Made by a program: the position numbers and the translations under genes. From NCBI RefSeq assembly GCF_946476835.1, contig NZ_CAMKWA010000013.1, positions 1 to 63,191 on the forward strand: DNA of 63,191 bases. Direction: 5' to 3'. This DNA comes from an uncultured Neokomagataea sp. (GTDB lineage: Bacteria; Pseudomonadota; Alphaproteobacteria; Acetobacterales; Acetobacteraceae). Shown here one piece after another: positions 8,209 through 18,147 of this stretch. A model generated the notes under the pieces. That model did not search any database and was not told where the DNA came from. It saw only the letters and a program-made list of their open reading frames with translations. Each line of letters begins with the position of its first letter. Position 1 is the stretch's first letter.

Positions 8209-9708
8209 TTAGGGAGTGGGGCGCGCACCATTTTTGTCTTTTTGAAGGAAAGACGGAAGAAGAGGGTTGTCGGTTTGGAGCCCGTTTTTGCTCGGCATGT
8301 TCGCTGAGTTCCAACCTCCGCCGAGGTCCGTCAGGAGTTTGATTTCAGCGAGGAATTGTTGTTGGCGAATGCTGAGTTGTGTTTGCTGGTATTGCAGGGC
8401 TGTTTGTTCTGAGGTGATGACCGTGGTGTAGATCTGCGTACCGGCTAGATATTCATTGGTGGCGACGCGAACCGCGCTTTGTGCGGTGGCAGTGGCTTGA
8501 TTTTGCATTGTCAGTTGTTGGTCTAGGTAGTGTAAATTTGAGAGCTGGTCTTCTGTGTCTTGCATGGCGGCAAGGACGGTTTGACGATAGGTGGCAACGG
8601 CATTGTCGTAGTCTGCTTCAGCACCGCGAACAGCGGCAGAACGAGCACCACCGTTAAAGATAGTTTCAGAGGCTGCAGCGCCTAGGCCCCATGTTCGTGT
8701 TGCCGTTTGGATGAGTTGTTGGATCGGGTTGCCGCTATAGCCATAGCTGGCAGAAAGCGAAATTTCTGGATAATACGCACCGATTTCGTAACCAATCTCG
8801 GCGTTATAAGCCTCCATGTTACGCTCGGCTTGAGCGACGTCCGGGCGGCGTTCCAGCAAGGTGGATGGCACTGCAATAGGAGCTGGCGGCAGCGTATTGG
8901 GCAGTGGTGCGGCTGGGATCGTTACTTCGGCAGGTGTGCGCCCTGTTAGGACGGCAATGGCATGCTCGTATTGGGCACGCGCAACATGCGCGTTAGCCAA
9001 GCTCGCCTGTGTGGATTGAAGTTGGTAGCGCGCTTGTAGGGCGGCGGTTGGGTCTGAAACGCCAGCATCAAGCTGATTTTGCACAATCTGTAGGTTGCGG
9101 GTGTAGAGGGCGACGTTGCGCGTGTAGAGATCAATCAGACTGTCTTGATAGCGCAGGTCAAAATAATCTTGTGCGAGTTGAAGCTGGTAGGACAGGCGCA
9201 TTGCGGCAACGAGTGCGGCATCTGCTTGTGTAGCGGCGACTTGCTGCTCTACTTGGCGACGAATGCGCCCCCAGACGTCAATCGTCCAGCTTGCGGAAGG
9301 GCCTGTGCTCCATGTGTTCGATGTGGCGGAACTCGCCCCATTACGGTTGAATTTGAAGGAGCCGCTCAGGGTGGGGTAGAGCTGTGCGCGGACGGAATCA
9401 ATCGTGCTGGCTGCCTTACGGTATTGGGCTTCGTATTCTTTCAGGCTTTGATTGGAGGTGGCAACGCGGTTTTCGAGCTCGTTCAATGTGGCGTCATTGA
9501 AAATGGTCCACCAATCGCCTTTGGGAAGTTTGGCAAGGTCAGGCTGTGTTTTGCCCCAGCCTGCAGGTGGCGGGCTTTCTTTGAATTGAGGAGAGATAAT
9601 CGCTTTGGGGCGCTTATAATCAGGGCCAACCATGCAGCCACTGAGAGCGGGAACCGCCAAAGTGCCGAGTAAGAGGGCGCGTAGAGGGGAGAGGCGGAAC
9701 GTTGTCAT
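8209..9708 (-). CDS. Outer-membrane efflux lipoprotein (OprM/NodT family)
   Basis: Outer-membrane channel of a tripartite RND efflux system. The 499-residue precursor starts with a lipoprotein signal ending in LSGC (Cys25 is the lipidation site), followed by MVGPDYKRP, the usual N-terminus of this family. Long helical repeats typical of two OEP domains follow, for example LYPTLSGSFKF and YYPEISLSASYGYSG. The start overlaps the end of the upstream RND gene by four bases (ATGA). It is the last gene of the mdtABC-like operon, so it is presumably its dedicated exit duct. Confidence 0.93.
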   Translation of the reverse strand: MTTFRLSPLRALLLGTLAVPALSGCMVGPDYKRPKAIISPQFKESPPPAGWGKTQPDLAKLPKGDWWTIFNDATLNELENRVATSNQSLKEYEAQYRKAASTIDSVRAQLYPTLSGSFKFNRNGASSATSNTWSTGPSASWTIDVWGRIRRQVEQQVAATQADAALVAAMRLSYQLQLAQDYFDLRYQDSLIDLYTRNVALYTRNLQIVQNQLDAGVSDPTAALQARYQLQSTQASLANAHVARAQYEHAIAVLTGRTPAEVTIPAAPLPNTLPPAPIAVPSTLLERRPDVAQAERNMEAYNAEIGYEIGAYYPEISLSASYGYSGNPIQQLIQTATRTWGLGAAASETIFNGGARSAAVRGAEADYDNAVATYRQTVLAAMQDTEDQLSNLHYLDQQLTMQNQATATAQSAVRVATNEYLAGTQIYTTVITSEQTALQYQQTQLSIRQQQFLAEIKLLTDLGGGWNSANMPSKNGLQTDNPLLPSFLQKDKNGARPTP

Positions 9709-12700
9709 GGGGTTTTATGCTCCCGGTGTGAAGCGAAAGGCAGAAGAGAGAGGGCGCGCTGTGGTAGGGTTTTGACCCATTGGCCGAAGCGCTCCAGAAT
9801 GAGGAAAATAATGGGGGTTGTGTACAGGGTGAGCAGTTGGCTCACCATGAGGCCCCCAAGAATGGCGATGCCGAGTGGGTGGCGGAGCTCGCTGCCATAG
9901 CCGTTACCGAGGATAAGTGGCAGTGCTCCGAGTGCGGCTGCGAGAGATGTCATGAGGATGGGGCGGAAGCGTAGCAGGCTGGCCTCATGAATGGCTTCCA
10001 AGGCGGTTGCGCCTTTGCGTTGTGCCGCCAAGGCGAAATCAATCAGCATGATGGCATTTTTCTTCACGATACCGATCAGAAGGATCACGCCGATCATGGC
10101 CATGAGAGAGAAGTCTTCTCCGGCGATGCGCAGCGCGAGGAGCGCGCCGACCCCTGCTGAAGGCAGAGTGGAGAGAATGGTGAGCGGATGGATGAGGCTC
10201 TCATACAGAACGCCCAGCACGATATAGACAGCCGCTAAAGCTGCAAGAATGAGCAGGGGTTCATCGCTGGTGGATTTCTGAAAAGCGGCGGCATTTCCAG
10301 CAAAGCCGCCTTGGATGGTGGGGGGCACACGCAGTTCAGTCATCGCGGCCTGAATAGCGGTGACTGTTGGGCCGAGTGCTGCGCCGGGGGCCAGATTGAA
10401 TGAGACGGTGACGGCAACGGATTGGCCATCATGATTGATGGTAAGTGCGGTGTTGGTCAGACGCTGGCGCGCAACGTCTGAGAGGGGGACCATCGTTTCC
10501 GCATTTGTGGTTACGGCAGCGCCGGAGGAGGCGCTGCGTCCGCCAGCGAGGGCATTTGCCTGTGAGTTTAGGTAAGAGCGCTCACTTTGGGACAGAGTAG
10601 TGGAAGAGCCGTACCGTACGCGGATATTGTTGGATGATACGCCCCCAGCAGCAGTACCGCCTGAGATGCTGACCCACATTTGGTTCAGCATGGTGGGGGA
10701 GGTGGTGTATTCTGGAGCCACTCCCATGACGACGCGGTATTGATTGAGGTTTTTATACATGATGGATGCCGCCCGTTGGCCGAATGCATCATATAGGGCG
10801 TTGGAAATAAGCTGTGGGGTGATGCCGTAACGGGATTCTGTATCACGAGCGAGGGAGAGGGCAATGGCCTGCCCTCCTTGTTCGGCATCAGACGAGACAT
10901 CCATGATGGATGGGATGTGTGACAGGGCTTCGGTGATGCGTGGCGTCCAAGCGAAAAGCTCCTCGGCATCAGCAGATTTGAGCGTGTATTGATAGGCCCC
11001 GTCACCGCTGCGAGCACCGACGCGGACGCCTCCGGCGGACATCAGGCGGAGTTGTGCGCCTGCGTGGTGGCCGAAATGCTGCGTGATACGTGCGGTCATT
11101 TCAGCGATAGAATCTGAGCGCTCTTCTTTGGGTTTGAGACCTATGAAGACGTTCGCTGAGTTTGATGAACGACCACCGACACCGCCGATAACTCCTGCAA
11201 CGTCTGGGTCCGCAGCGATGCTGTGCATGGCGCGGGCAGTAGTAGCCTGTAAGGCATGAAACGAGATGGATTGATCCGCCACGACACGGCCCATGACTTG
11301 TCCGGTATCTTCCGCAGGAAAGAAACCTTTGGGCATGCGGATGAATAAGGCGCAGGCGAGCAGAATAGTTGCGGGGAGTGACAGTGCAACGATACGGCGG
11401 TGTTGTAAGCACCATCCCAAAGAGGCGGCATAGCCTGCAGTGATCGCGTTGAGGGTTGTTTCTAAAGCGCGGTCTATAGCGGCAAGCGGGCCGGATTTTT
11501 GCTCATGCGTATGTTGTTTGAGAACAAGTGCGCTGAGCATGGGCGTTAGGGTGAGGGAGAGAATCAGTGAGATGGCCAGTGTGACCACCATGGTCATGGC
11601 AAACTCATGAAAGAGGCGGCCTGCAATGCCTTCCATTAAGAAAATGGGTGCAAAGACAACAATCAGAGATGCTGTGATGGACAGGACCGTGAAGGCAACC
11701 TCACTGGCACCTAATATGGCAGCTTTGGTGCGTGAGTGGCCCATCTCAATATAACGCGCGATATTCTCTAGAACGACGATGGCGTCATCCACGACAAAGC
11801 CTGTGGCGATGGTAAGCGCCATGAGCGACATATTATCGAGTTGGTAGTGCAGCAGCAGCATAGCGCCGAAAGTGCCGATAATAGAGACTGGCACGACAAT
11901 GGCAGGGATGAGAATGGCGGATGCGCTACGGAGAAAGAGCAGGACGACGCCAATCACGAGAATGACAGCGATGATGAGGGTTTGCTGCGTTTCGTTCAGG
12001 GATGCGCGGATGGTTTTGGAGCGGTCAATGACGGGGTGGAGCTCTGTGTCACCGGGGAGGGTGGCGCGGATGGCAGCCAAGCGCTGGTTAATACTGTCCA
12101 CGGTGTGAATGACGTTGGCGCCGCCTTGAGCAAAGACGGTGCAGATAATAGCGCGTTGGCCGTTGAAAAAGCCTGCTTGTCGGATGTCTTCAACGCTGTC
12201 TGTCACGGTTGAGACATCGGACAGGCGTACGGGTAAGGCATTACGGTAGGCGACAATTAGGTTTTGGTATTCAGCCGCTTTTGTTGCTTGGTCATTGGTC
12301 GCGAGGGTGAGGCGCTGCCCGTGTGTGTCAATGAAGCCTTTGGGTGTATGGGCGTTGGCGGAGGCAAGGGCTGCCCGAATATCTTCGAAGCCAATACCGT
12401 AGTGAAAGAGCTGGAATGGGCTGAGGTCCACACGAACGGCGGGAAGTGCGCTGCCGCGGATATCAACTTCCCCGACGCCATCCACTTGGCTCAGTTGTTG
12501 GACCAGAACGTTACTGGCGTAATCGTACAAGGCTTCGGGGGTATGTGTGGTGGAGGTCAGGGCAAAGGCCATGACGGGTGGGCCGTTGGAGTTGGCCTTA
12601 TTGTAAGAGGGGTTGCTGCGGAGTGTTGTGGGGAGGTCTTGGCGCGCACCTTGCAAAGCAGATGCGACATCACGTGCCGCGCCGTTAATATCCCGCGAGA

Positions 12701-12989
12701 GATCAAATTGGAGGGTGACGCGGGTTTGGTTCACCATGGATTGAGACGTCATCTCGGTAACGCCAGAAATGGCACCGAGGTGACGCTCTAGTGGCGCGGC
12801 CACAGTGCTGGCAATCTCTGAGGGAGAACCGCCGGGTTGAGAGGCGGTTACCACAATGACGGGGAAATCCACATTCGGGAGGTCGGCAACCGGGAGGTTG
12901 AGATACCCCAATACCCCCCCGATCAGGATGGCGAGTGCCAGCAATGTGGTGCCGATTGGCCTAGAAACGAAGAGGTGGATAAAGCGCAC
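9705..12989 (-). CDS. mdtC: RND efflux pump permease, MdtC-like
   Basis: Inner-membrane proton-driven drug exporter of the HAE-1 RND family, 1094 residues. It starts MRFIHLFVSRPIGTTLLALA, the usual first helix, and shows ATGFVVDDAIVVLENIARY near residue 400 (helix 4 with the paired aspartates of the proton relay), PKGFFPAEDTG, and GIVKKNAIMLIDFAL near residue 980. A Ser/Gly-rich insertion (around GGTAAGGVSSNN) lengthens the second porter domain. It begins two bases after the preceding permease. By analogy with MdtB-MdtC, the two would form a heterotrimer. Confidence 0.9.
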   Translation of the reverse strand: MRFIHLFVSRPIGTTLLALAILIGGVLGYLNLPVADLPNVDFPVIVVTASQPGGSPSEIASTVAAPLERHLGAISGVTEMTSQSMVNQTRVTLQFDLSRDINGAARDVASALQGARQDLPTTLRSNPSYNKANSNGPPVMAFALTSTTHTPEALYDYASNVLVQQLSQVDGVGEVDIRGSALPAVRVDLSPFQLFHYGIGFEDIRAALASANAHTPKGFIDTHGQRLTLATNDQATKAAEYQNLIVAYRNALPVRLSDVSTVTDSVEDIRQAGFFNGQRAIICTVFAQGGANVIHTVDSINQRLAAIRATLPGDTELHPVIDRSKTIRASLNETQQTLIIAVILVIGVVLLFLRSASAILIPAIVVPVSIIGTFGAMLLLHYQLDNMSLMALTIATGFVVDDAIVVLENIARYIEMGHSRTKAAILGASEVAFTVLSITASLIVVFAPIFLMEGIAGRLFHEFAMTMVVTLAISLILSLTLTPMLSALVLKQHTHEQKSGPLAAIDRALETTLNAITAGYAASLGWCLQHRRIVALSLPATILLACALFIRMPKGFFPAEDTGQVMGRVVADQSISFHALQATTARAMHSIAADPDVAGVIGGVGGRSSNSANVFIGLKPKEERSDSIAEMTARITQHFGHHAGAQLRLMSAGGVRVGARSGDGAYQYTLKSADAEELFAWTPRITEALSHIPSIMDVSSDAEQGGQAIALSLARDTESRYGITPQLISNALYDAFGQRAASIMYKNLNQYRVVMGVAPEYTTSPTMLNQMWVSISGGTAAGGVSSNNIRVRYGSSTTLSQSERSYLNSQANALAGGRSASSGAAVTTNAETMVPLSDVARQRLTNTALTINHDGQSVAVTVSFNLAPGAALGPTVTAIQAAMTELRVPPTIQGGFAGNAAAFQKSTSDEPLLILAALAAVYIVLGVLYESLIHPLTILSTLPSAGVGALLALRIAGEDFSLMAMIGVILLIGIVKKNAIMLIDFALAAQRKGATALEAIHEASLLRFRPILMTSLAAALGALPLILGNGYGSELRHPLGIAILGGLMVSQLLTLYTTPIIFLILERFGQWVKTLPQRALSLLPFASHREHKTP

Positions 12990-12991
12990 GG

Positions 12992-15900
12992 TTATGCCTG
13001 ATGCGGTGCTGGTGGGCGGTCATGGTGTTGTTCTTTGGTGAAAGCTGCGCTGACGCGGCGGCCGATCTTATCCATGAACAGGTAAATGACGGGTGTTGTG
13101 AACAGCGTCAGGAGTTGTGAGAGCATCAAGCCGCACACAATGGTGACGCCCAAGGGCTGCCGCAGTTCGGAGCCGACGCCGCTGCCGAACATGAGGGGCA
13201 AGGCTCCGAAGAGTGCGGCCAATGTGGTCATGAGGATGGGGCGGAAACGTAAGAGGGCGGCGCGACGGATGGCCTCAAGGGGGGAGCTCCCGTCAGTGCG
13301 CTCGGCTTCAAGGGCGAAGTCGATCATCATGATCGCGTTTTTCTTCACGATACCGATGAGCAGGACGATGCCGATAATACCCATGACGTCGAGTGGCATG
13401 CCGAAGAGTTCCAGCCCGACCAGCGCGCCGATGGCTGCGGATGGTAGGGTGGAGAGAATGGTGATCGGGTGGATGAAGCTCTCATAGAGAATACCCAGCA
13501 CGATATAGACAGCGACTAATGCTGCCAGAACGAGCCAGACTTCATTGCCCAGAGAGTTTTGGAAAGCTGCGGCTGTTCCTTGGAAAGTGGTTTGGAAAGC
13601 CGGTGGCAGGTTGAGGTTGGCGCGTACGCGGTCAATGGCGGTGGTTGCTTCGCCCAAGGAGTGCCCTGCGGCCACGTTGAACGAGACAGTTGTGGAGGGG
13701 AACTGCCCATAATGGCTGATGAGCAACGGCATGAACTTATGTGTGACCGTTACCACTTGATTGAGGGGCACCAAGCCTGCGGTTGGTGCGCGTGTTGGGC
13801 CGGAGGTGCTGCCGCCCGCTTCTGAGGAAATACCGGGTAGGTAGAGGCGGTTGAGGGAGTTGATATCGGTTTGGAGGGCGGGGTCTGCCTCTAGGATTAC
13901 GCGGTACTGGTTGGATTGCGTGTAGATCGTGCTGATTTGGCGTTGGCCGTAGCTGTCATAGAGCAGGTTATCCACCGTTTGTGGTGTGATGGAGTAACGC
14001 GCGCCTGTTGTACGGTCGAGCGTGACTTCAGCCGTGAGGCCTTCGGCCTGCAGATCTGACGTGACGTCTGCAAGAGCAGGCTCTTTTTGGAGGGCTGTAA
14101 TGAATTTGGGGACCCATATTTGGAAGGTATCGTAATCGGGGTTTTCTAGAATGAACTGGTACTGGGTTGCCGATACAGAGGTATCTAAAGACAGGTCTTG
14201 AATGGGCTGTGTGTACAGGCGGGCACCAGCAACTTGGCGGCCTTTATCACTGAGGCGGTCAAGAATGGTTTGTAAGCTGGAGCTGCGCTGTTCTCGTGGT
14301 TTGAGGTTGATAAGGAAGCGCCCGACATTGAGCGTCATGTTTTGCCCATCGATACCGACGAATGACGAAATGCTGGCAACGTCTGGGTCCGTGAGGATGA
14401 TACGCCCCAACTCCGCCTGACGCTCTTTCATACCGTCAAAAGAGATGGTTTGGGGCATGACGGAAATGCCCTGCACCACGCCAGTATCTTGGGTGGGGAA
14501 GAAGCCTTTGGGGATGTTCATAGCCAGAACGGCCGTGAGGATAATCGTGCCCAAAGTGGCCAGAAGGGTGAGACCGCGGAAGCGCAGGACGACATCCAGC
14601 CAGCGGCCATAACCACGGATGAGTGCGTTGATGCTGCGTTCCGTTGTGTCAGATAGGCGCCCCCAGATTCCTTTATTGTGAGAGGGGGCATGTGTGTCTG
14701 TGAGGATACGGGCGCACATCATCGGGACGAGGGTAATGGAGACAACGGCGGAGATGGCGATGGTGATGGACAAGGTCATGGCGAATTCATGGAACAAACG
14801 CCCGACCACATCTTGCATGAAGAGCAGAGGGATCAGCACTGCAATGAGGGAGACGGTGAGGGAGATAATAGTAAAGCCAATTTCTCCCGCGCCTTTGATG
14901 GCGGCTGTGTAGCGGTCTTCGCCTTCTTCTACGTAACGGGCAATGTTTTCAATGACGACAATGGCGTCATCCACGACGAAGCCTGTCGCGATGGTGAGCG
15001 ACATGAGCGAGAGGTTATCCAGCGAGAAGCCGAGCAGATACATGGCAGCTAAGGTGCCGACCAATGATAACGGTACGGACAGGCTGGGGATGATGGTGGC
15101 GGGGATATTCCGCAAGAAAATAAAAATCACACCAACGACCAGCACCATGGCGAGGCCAAGTTCCACCTCAACATCCGAGACAGAGGCGCGGATGGTGGTG
15201 GTGCGGTTGGTGAGTGGGGTAATGTCGATCCCCGGTGGGAGATCACGTTTGAGCTGCGGCAGCACGCGCAACACATTATCGACGACGGAAATAACGTTGG
15301 CGCCGGGCTGACGTTGAATGTTCAGCACGAGGGCTGGATTGCGGTTTGACCAGGCGGCGAGTTGAGTGTTTTCAGCGCCTTCGACGACTTTGGCGACGTC
15401 CCGCAGGCGGATGGGGCCGTTATTTTGATAGGCGATGACTTGGTCCATAAGTTGTTGGACCGAAGAAATTTGGCCATCAATGCGGAGTGTTGTGGCCCGT
15501 TTGGGGCCGTCAAACGTACCGGTTGGTGAGTTGATGTTAACGGTGCCGATAATGGTTCGTAGGGTATCAATAGCGATACCATAGGAAGTCAGTTTCGGGA
15601 TGTTGACCTGAACACGATAGGCCTTGCGGTTGCCGCCAGAAAGGCTCACGAGGCCGACGCCGGAAATCTGGCTTATTTTTTGCTCGAGGCGTGTGTTGAC
15701 GTAATCTTCAACCTCGGGGAGAGGCAGGACTTTGGATGTAATGCCTAAGGTGAGAACGGGTGTGTCTGCCGGGTTTACCTTCGCGTAGATAGGCGGGGCT
15801 GGCAGGTCAGACGGCAGAAGAGACTGAGCATTATTGATGGCCGCTTGGACCTCTTGCTCAGCAACATCCATGGCCATGTCGAGGCCGAAGCGTAGTGTGA

Positions 15901-16171
15901 CGACAGATGCCCCCCCTGAGGATTGGGAGGACATTTGTTGCAGCCCGGACATTTCGCCCAACTGCGTTTCCAGCGGTGCGGTGACCGAGGTGGCCATGAC
16001 GTCTGGGCCTGCACCGGGATAGAAGGTCGAGACCGTAATTGTCGGGTACTCGACCTGCGGCAAGGCCGAGACCGGGAGGAAATGGAAACCGAGCAGGCCG
16101 CTCAGCAGAATGGCGAACATCAGGAGGCTAGTAGCCACCGGACGTTCGATGAACAGGCGGGACGGGTTCAC
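12992..16171 (-). CDS. mdtB: RND efflux pump permease, MdtB-like
   Basis: First of two tandem RND permeases, 1059 residues. Starts MNPSRLFIERPVATSLLMFA with a typical helix 1. It has ATGFVVDDAIVVIENIARYVE near residue 400, FLRNIPATIIPSLSVPLSL, PKGFFPTQDTGVVQG, and GIVKKNAIMMIDFALEAER near 970. Adjacent paralogous permeases behind one adaptor gene are the hallmark of MdtABC-type systems, which in enterobacteria export bile salts, novobiocin and similar compounds; the substrate here is not known. The adaptor gene ends 39 bases upstream. Confidence 0.9.
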   Translation of the reverse strand: MNPSRLFIERPVATSLLMFAILLSGLLGFHFLPVSALPQVEYPTITVSTFYPGAGPDVMATSVTAPLETQLGEMSGLQQMSSQSSGGASVVTLRFGLDMAMDVAEQEVQAAINNAQSLLPSDLPAPPIYAKVNPADTPVLTLGITSKVLPLPEVEDYVNTRLEQKISQISGVGLVSLSGGNRKAYRVQVNIPKLTSYGIAIDTLRTIIGTVNINSPTGTFDGPKRATTLRIDGQISSVQQLMDQVIAYQNNGPIRLRDVAKVVEGAENTQLAAWSNRNPALVLNIQRQPGANVISVVDNVLRVLPQLKRDLPPGIDITPLTNRTTTIRASVSDVEVELGLAMVLVVGVIFIFLRNIPATIIPSLSVPLSLVGTLAAMYLLGFSLDNLSLMSLTIATGFVVDDAIVVIENIARYVEEGEDRYTAAIKGAGEIGFTIISLTVSLIAVLIPLLFMQDVVGRLFHEFAMTLSITIAISAVVSITLVPMMCARILTDTHAPSHNKGIWGRLSDTTERSINALIRGYGRWLDVVLRFRGLTLLATLGTIILTAVLAMNIPKGFFPTQDTGVVQGISVMPQTISFDGMKERQAELGRIILTDPDVASISSFVGIDGQNMTLNVGRFLINLKPREQRSSSLQTILDRLSDKGRQVAGARLYTQPIQDLSLDTSVSATQYQFILENPDYDTFQIWVPKFITALQKEPALADVTSDLQAEGLTAEVTLDRTTGARYSITPQTVDNLLYDSYGQRQISTIYTQSNQYRVILEADPALQTDINSLNRLYLPGISSEAGGSTSGPTRAPTAGLVPLNQVVTVTHKFMPLLISHYGQFPSTTVSFNVAAGHSLGEATTAIDRVRANLNLPPAFQTTFQGTAAAFQNSLGNEVWLVLAALVAVYIVLGILYESFIHPITILSTLPSAAIGALVGLELFGMPLDVMGIIGIVLLIGIVKKNAIMMIDFALEAERTDGSSPLEAIRRAALLRFRPILMTTLAALFGALPLMFGSGVGSELRQPLGVTIVCGLMLSQLLTLFTTPVIYLFMDKIGRRVSAAFTKEQHHDRPPAPHQA

Positions 16172-16210
16172 GGTCGGTCTGTTCCCCGGAAAACGGTCAT
16201 GGAAGGGCGA

Positions 16211-17503
16211 TTAGTTGCGGTGCTGGGTGTGGGCGGGTGAGCTTGTCTCAGCCTGTGCAGGGTGTGTCTCTGATGGGATAGAGACTTTGGCCCCGGGGCG
16301 GAGATGGTTCACGCCGTCGGTTACGACGCGATCACCTTCTTGTACGCCGCTGAGAATGACGGTTTGATTAATATCGGCCGCACCAATGTGAATGGGTGCT
16401 TCACGGACGGTCATATCGGGTTGGACGAGGTAAACGAACTGCCCGTTCGGACCGGTCTGGATGGCATTGGCTGGGACCAGCAGGGCATTATGCTGTGTGT
16501 CGATCAGTAGATGTGGGTTCACGAACTGGTTCGGGAAGAGGCGTTCATCGTCATTGTTGAAAATGGCACGCATACGGACGACGCCGGTTGCGGTGTCAAT
16601 TTGGCTATCCAGTGCTTTGACGGTCCCTGTGGCGATATTGTGCAAATTGTCACTATCCCATGCTTCGACGGGAAGCTCATGCACATCATGCAAACGTTCA
16701 ACCACTTGGCCAAGGGTACGTTGTGGCACGGCGAGAATAACGGAAATGGGCTGCATTTGTGTGAGGATTGTCAAACCACCGCTCTGGCCGGCGGAGACGA
16801 AGTTGCCTTTATCGAGCACACGAATACCAACGCGACCATCGACGGGCGCGGTGATGTGGCAGTACATGACATTGAGTTCTGCTGTGCGGACATTAGCTTG
16901 GTCGAGGGCGACGGTGCCTTCAAGCTGCTGGACGACGAACTCTTGGTCACGGGCTGTCATGGCAGAGGTTGAGTTCTGGCGGATCAGCTTTTGGTAACGT
17001 GCGTTATCGACGCGGGCTTTTTCGAGCTGAGCAGTATCGGCTGCGAGTGTGCCGCGGGCTTGCGCTAGCGTTGCCTCATACGGGCGGGGGTCGATCAGTT
17101 CGAGGACATCACCCTTATGAACATATTGGCCTTCTTGATAATAGACATCAAGAATATGCCCGGTGACGCGCGGGGTGATGGTGACGTTGGTAATGGGGAC
17201 CACGGTGCCGGTTGTTTGCAGGACGATCGGCATATCACCGCGATGGACAGTCGCGACGGCTACGGGAATAGCATTGCTGTTATTAGCTGCGTTATCTGCG
17301 CTGTGAGCAGCAGCAGGGTAATGTGCACCACTGCGATGATTGGGGCGCAAAACAGCGAAGAGAATCAGAAGAACGATCAGTACAATTATGAGGCGTATGA
17401 GCCATCGTAGAGGTCCCTTCTTTTTGGGTGATGGCGGAAGGGGCCCGGAACCTGAGTGGTTTTGGGTAAGGCGGTCGTGCTGATCGGCCGTCTGCTCGTC
17501 CAT
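16211..17503 (-). CDS. mdtA: RND efflux periplasmic adaptor (MdtA-like)
   Basis: Membrane fusion protein linking the RND pump to the outer-membrane channel. After a short cytoplasmic stretch there is one membrane anchor (LIRLIIVLIVLLILFAVL), a lipoyl/hairpin region (TPRVTGHILDVYYQEGQYVH, then LELIDPRPYEATLAQARGTL) and beta-barrel/proximal domains. The proposed ATG at 17503 gives 430 residues and has GGGAAAG about nine bases upstream; an in-frame GTG at 17527 would add eight residues. It is first in the minus-strand operon adaptor-permease-permease-OMF. No two-component or TetR regulator is adjacent. Confidence 0.9.
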   Translation of the reverse strand: MDEQTADQHDRLTQNHSGSGPLPPSPKKKGPLRWLIRLIIVLIVLLILFAVLRPNHRSGAHYPAAAHSADNAANNSNAIPVAVATVHRGDMPIVLQTTGTVVPITNVTITPRVTGHILDVYYQEGQYVHKGDVLELIDPRPYEATLAQARGTLAADTAQLEKARVDNARYQKLIRQNSTSAMTARDQEFVVQQLEGTVALDQANVRTAELNVMYCHITAPVDGRVGIRVLDKGNFVSAGQSGGLTILTQMQPISVILAVPQRTLGQVVERLHDVHELPVEAWDSDNLHNIATGTVKALDSQIDTATGVVRMRAIFNNDDERLFPNQFVNPHLLIDTQHNALLVPANAIQTGPNGQFVYLVQPDMTVREAPIHIGAADINQTVILSGVQEGDRVVTDGVNHLRPGAKVSIPSETHPAQAETSSPAHTQHRN

Positions 17504-17612
17504 GCTGTGGTATCTTTCCCGTATCACTAGGCCGCCAAGAGGGCAGCGTTTAAAATTCGTTCTGTATGCTTAACCTTATACTGCACGTTATTGTGACGTG
17601 CCATGACAAGAC

Positions 17613-17636
17613 CTTAAATCCTGTTCAGGTTTTAAG
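17613..17636. promoter_or_regulatory. Palindrome upstream of the efflux operon, possible operator
   Basis: CTTAAATCCTG (17613-17623) and CAGGTTTTAAG (17626-17636) form an inverted repeat with one mismatch and a 2-base centre. It is about 110 bases upstream of mdtA and 160 bases upstream of the CsbD-like gene in the divergent interval. The form suits a dimeric regulator such as a TetR or MarR protein, but no regulator gene is nearby. Confidence 0.45.
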
Positions 17637-17794
17637 AACTGTGTTAAGATGACACATTGCGTAATAATTCGTTGCAATAAAAGCCCTACTTGTTCCAAGC
17701 TCAAAAGAGACACATATGTTTTTGCAACCTATGATTTGGCGGCCCGTTCTTGGAGCTAGTCGAATCATAGTTTCATTCAGTAGGAGTGCATGGC

Positions 17795-18082
17795 ATGACG
17801 GATACAACGGCAACGAAGGCTGAAGGTCTGCTCGACGAAGCTAAGGGCAAAGTTAAGGACGCTGTTGGCGGCCTTACGGGCGATGCTAAAACGCAGGCTG
17901 AAGGTAAGTTTGAGCAGGTTTCCGGCTTAGCGCAGCAGGAATTCGCTGATCTGTATGATGAAGGTGAGACGAAGCTCGAGGCTGCTACGGCATTCGTGCA
18001 GGACCGTCCGCTGGTATCAGTTGTGATTGCCGCTTTCGTGGGTATTTTGATCGGCGCATTGGCTTTTGGCCGTAAGGGCTAA
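17795..18082 (+). CDS. CsbD-like stress protein with C-terminal membrane anchor
   Basis: A 95-residue protein. The N-terminal half (TKAEGLLDEAKGKVKDAVGG, then LTGDAKTQAEGKFEQVSG) matches the CsbD family, general-stress proteins of unknown mechanism. Unlike plain CsbD, it continues into a YqjD/DUF883-like tail: VQDRPLVSVVIAAFVGILIG followed by ALAFGRKG, a single helix with a basic end. The ATG at 17795 has AGGAG eight bases upstream and is preferred to a GTG at 17786 that overlaps that site. It is followed 30 bases later by a strong terminator. Confidence 0.85.
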   Translation: MTDTTATKAEGLLDEAKGKVKDAVGGLTGDAKTQAEGKFEQVSGLAQQEFADLYDEGETKLEAATAFVQDRPLVSVVIAAFVGILIGALAFGRKG

Positions 18083-18112
18083 TCAGCCGCCCGCTTTTGC
18101 GGAGAGTGTGTT

Positions 18113-18147
18113 AAAAGCCTTCTGGAGTGATCCGGGAGGCTTTTTTT
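18113..18147 (+). terminator. Strong terminator that contains the ribosome site of the next gene
   Basis: AAAAGCCTTCTGGA (18113-18126) pairs with TCCGGGAGGCTTTT (18131 onward, using the first Ts) around the loop GTGA, and the T-run continues to 18147. The GGGAGG in its right arm is also the only ribosome-binding site for the GTG start at 18148, which directly follows the T-run. Confidence 0.85.

Noticed and set aside
11841-12212. Plus-strand frames inside the RND permease genes
   Set aside because: Many frames of 60-180 codons lie opposite the permease genes; all are Gly/Asp/Glu-rich shadows of the membrane-protein codons.
17625-17813. 62-codon minus-strand frame upstream of mdtA
   Set aside because: It covers the divergent promoter region and the start of the CsbD-like gene, and shows no family features.
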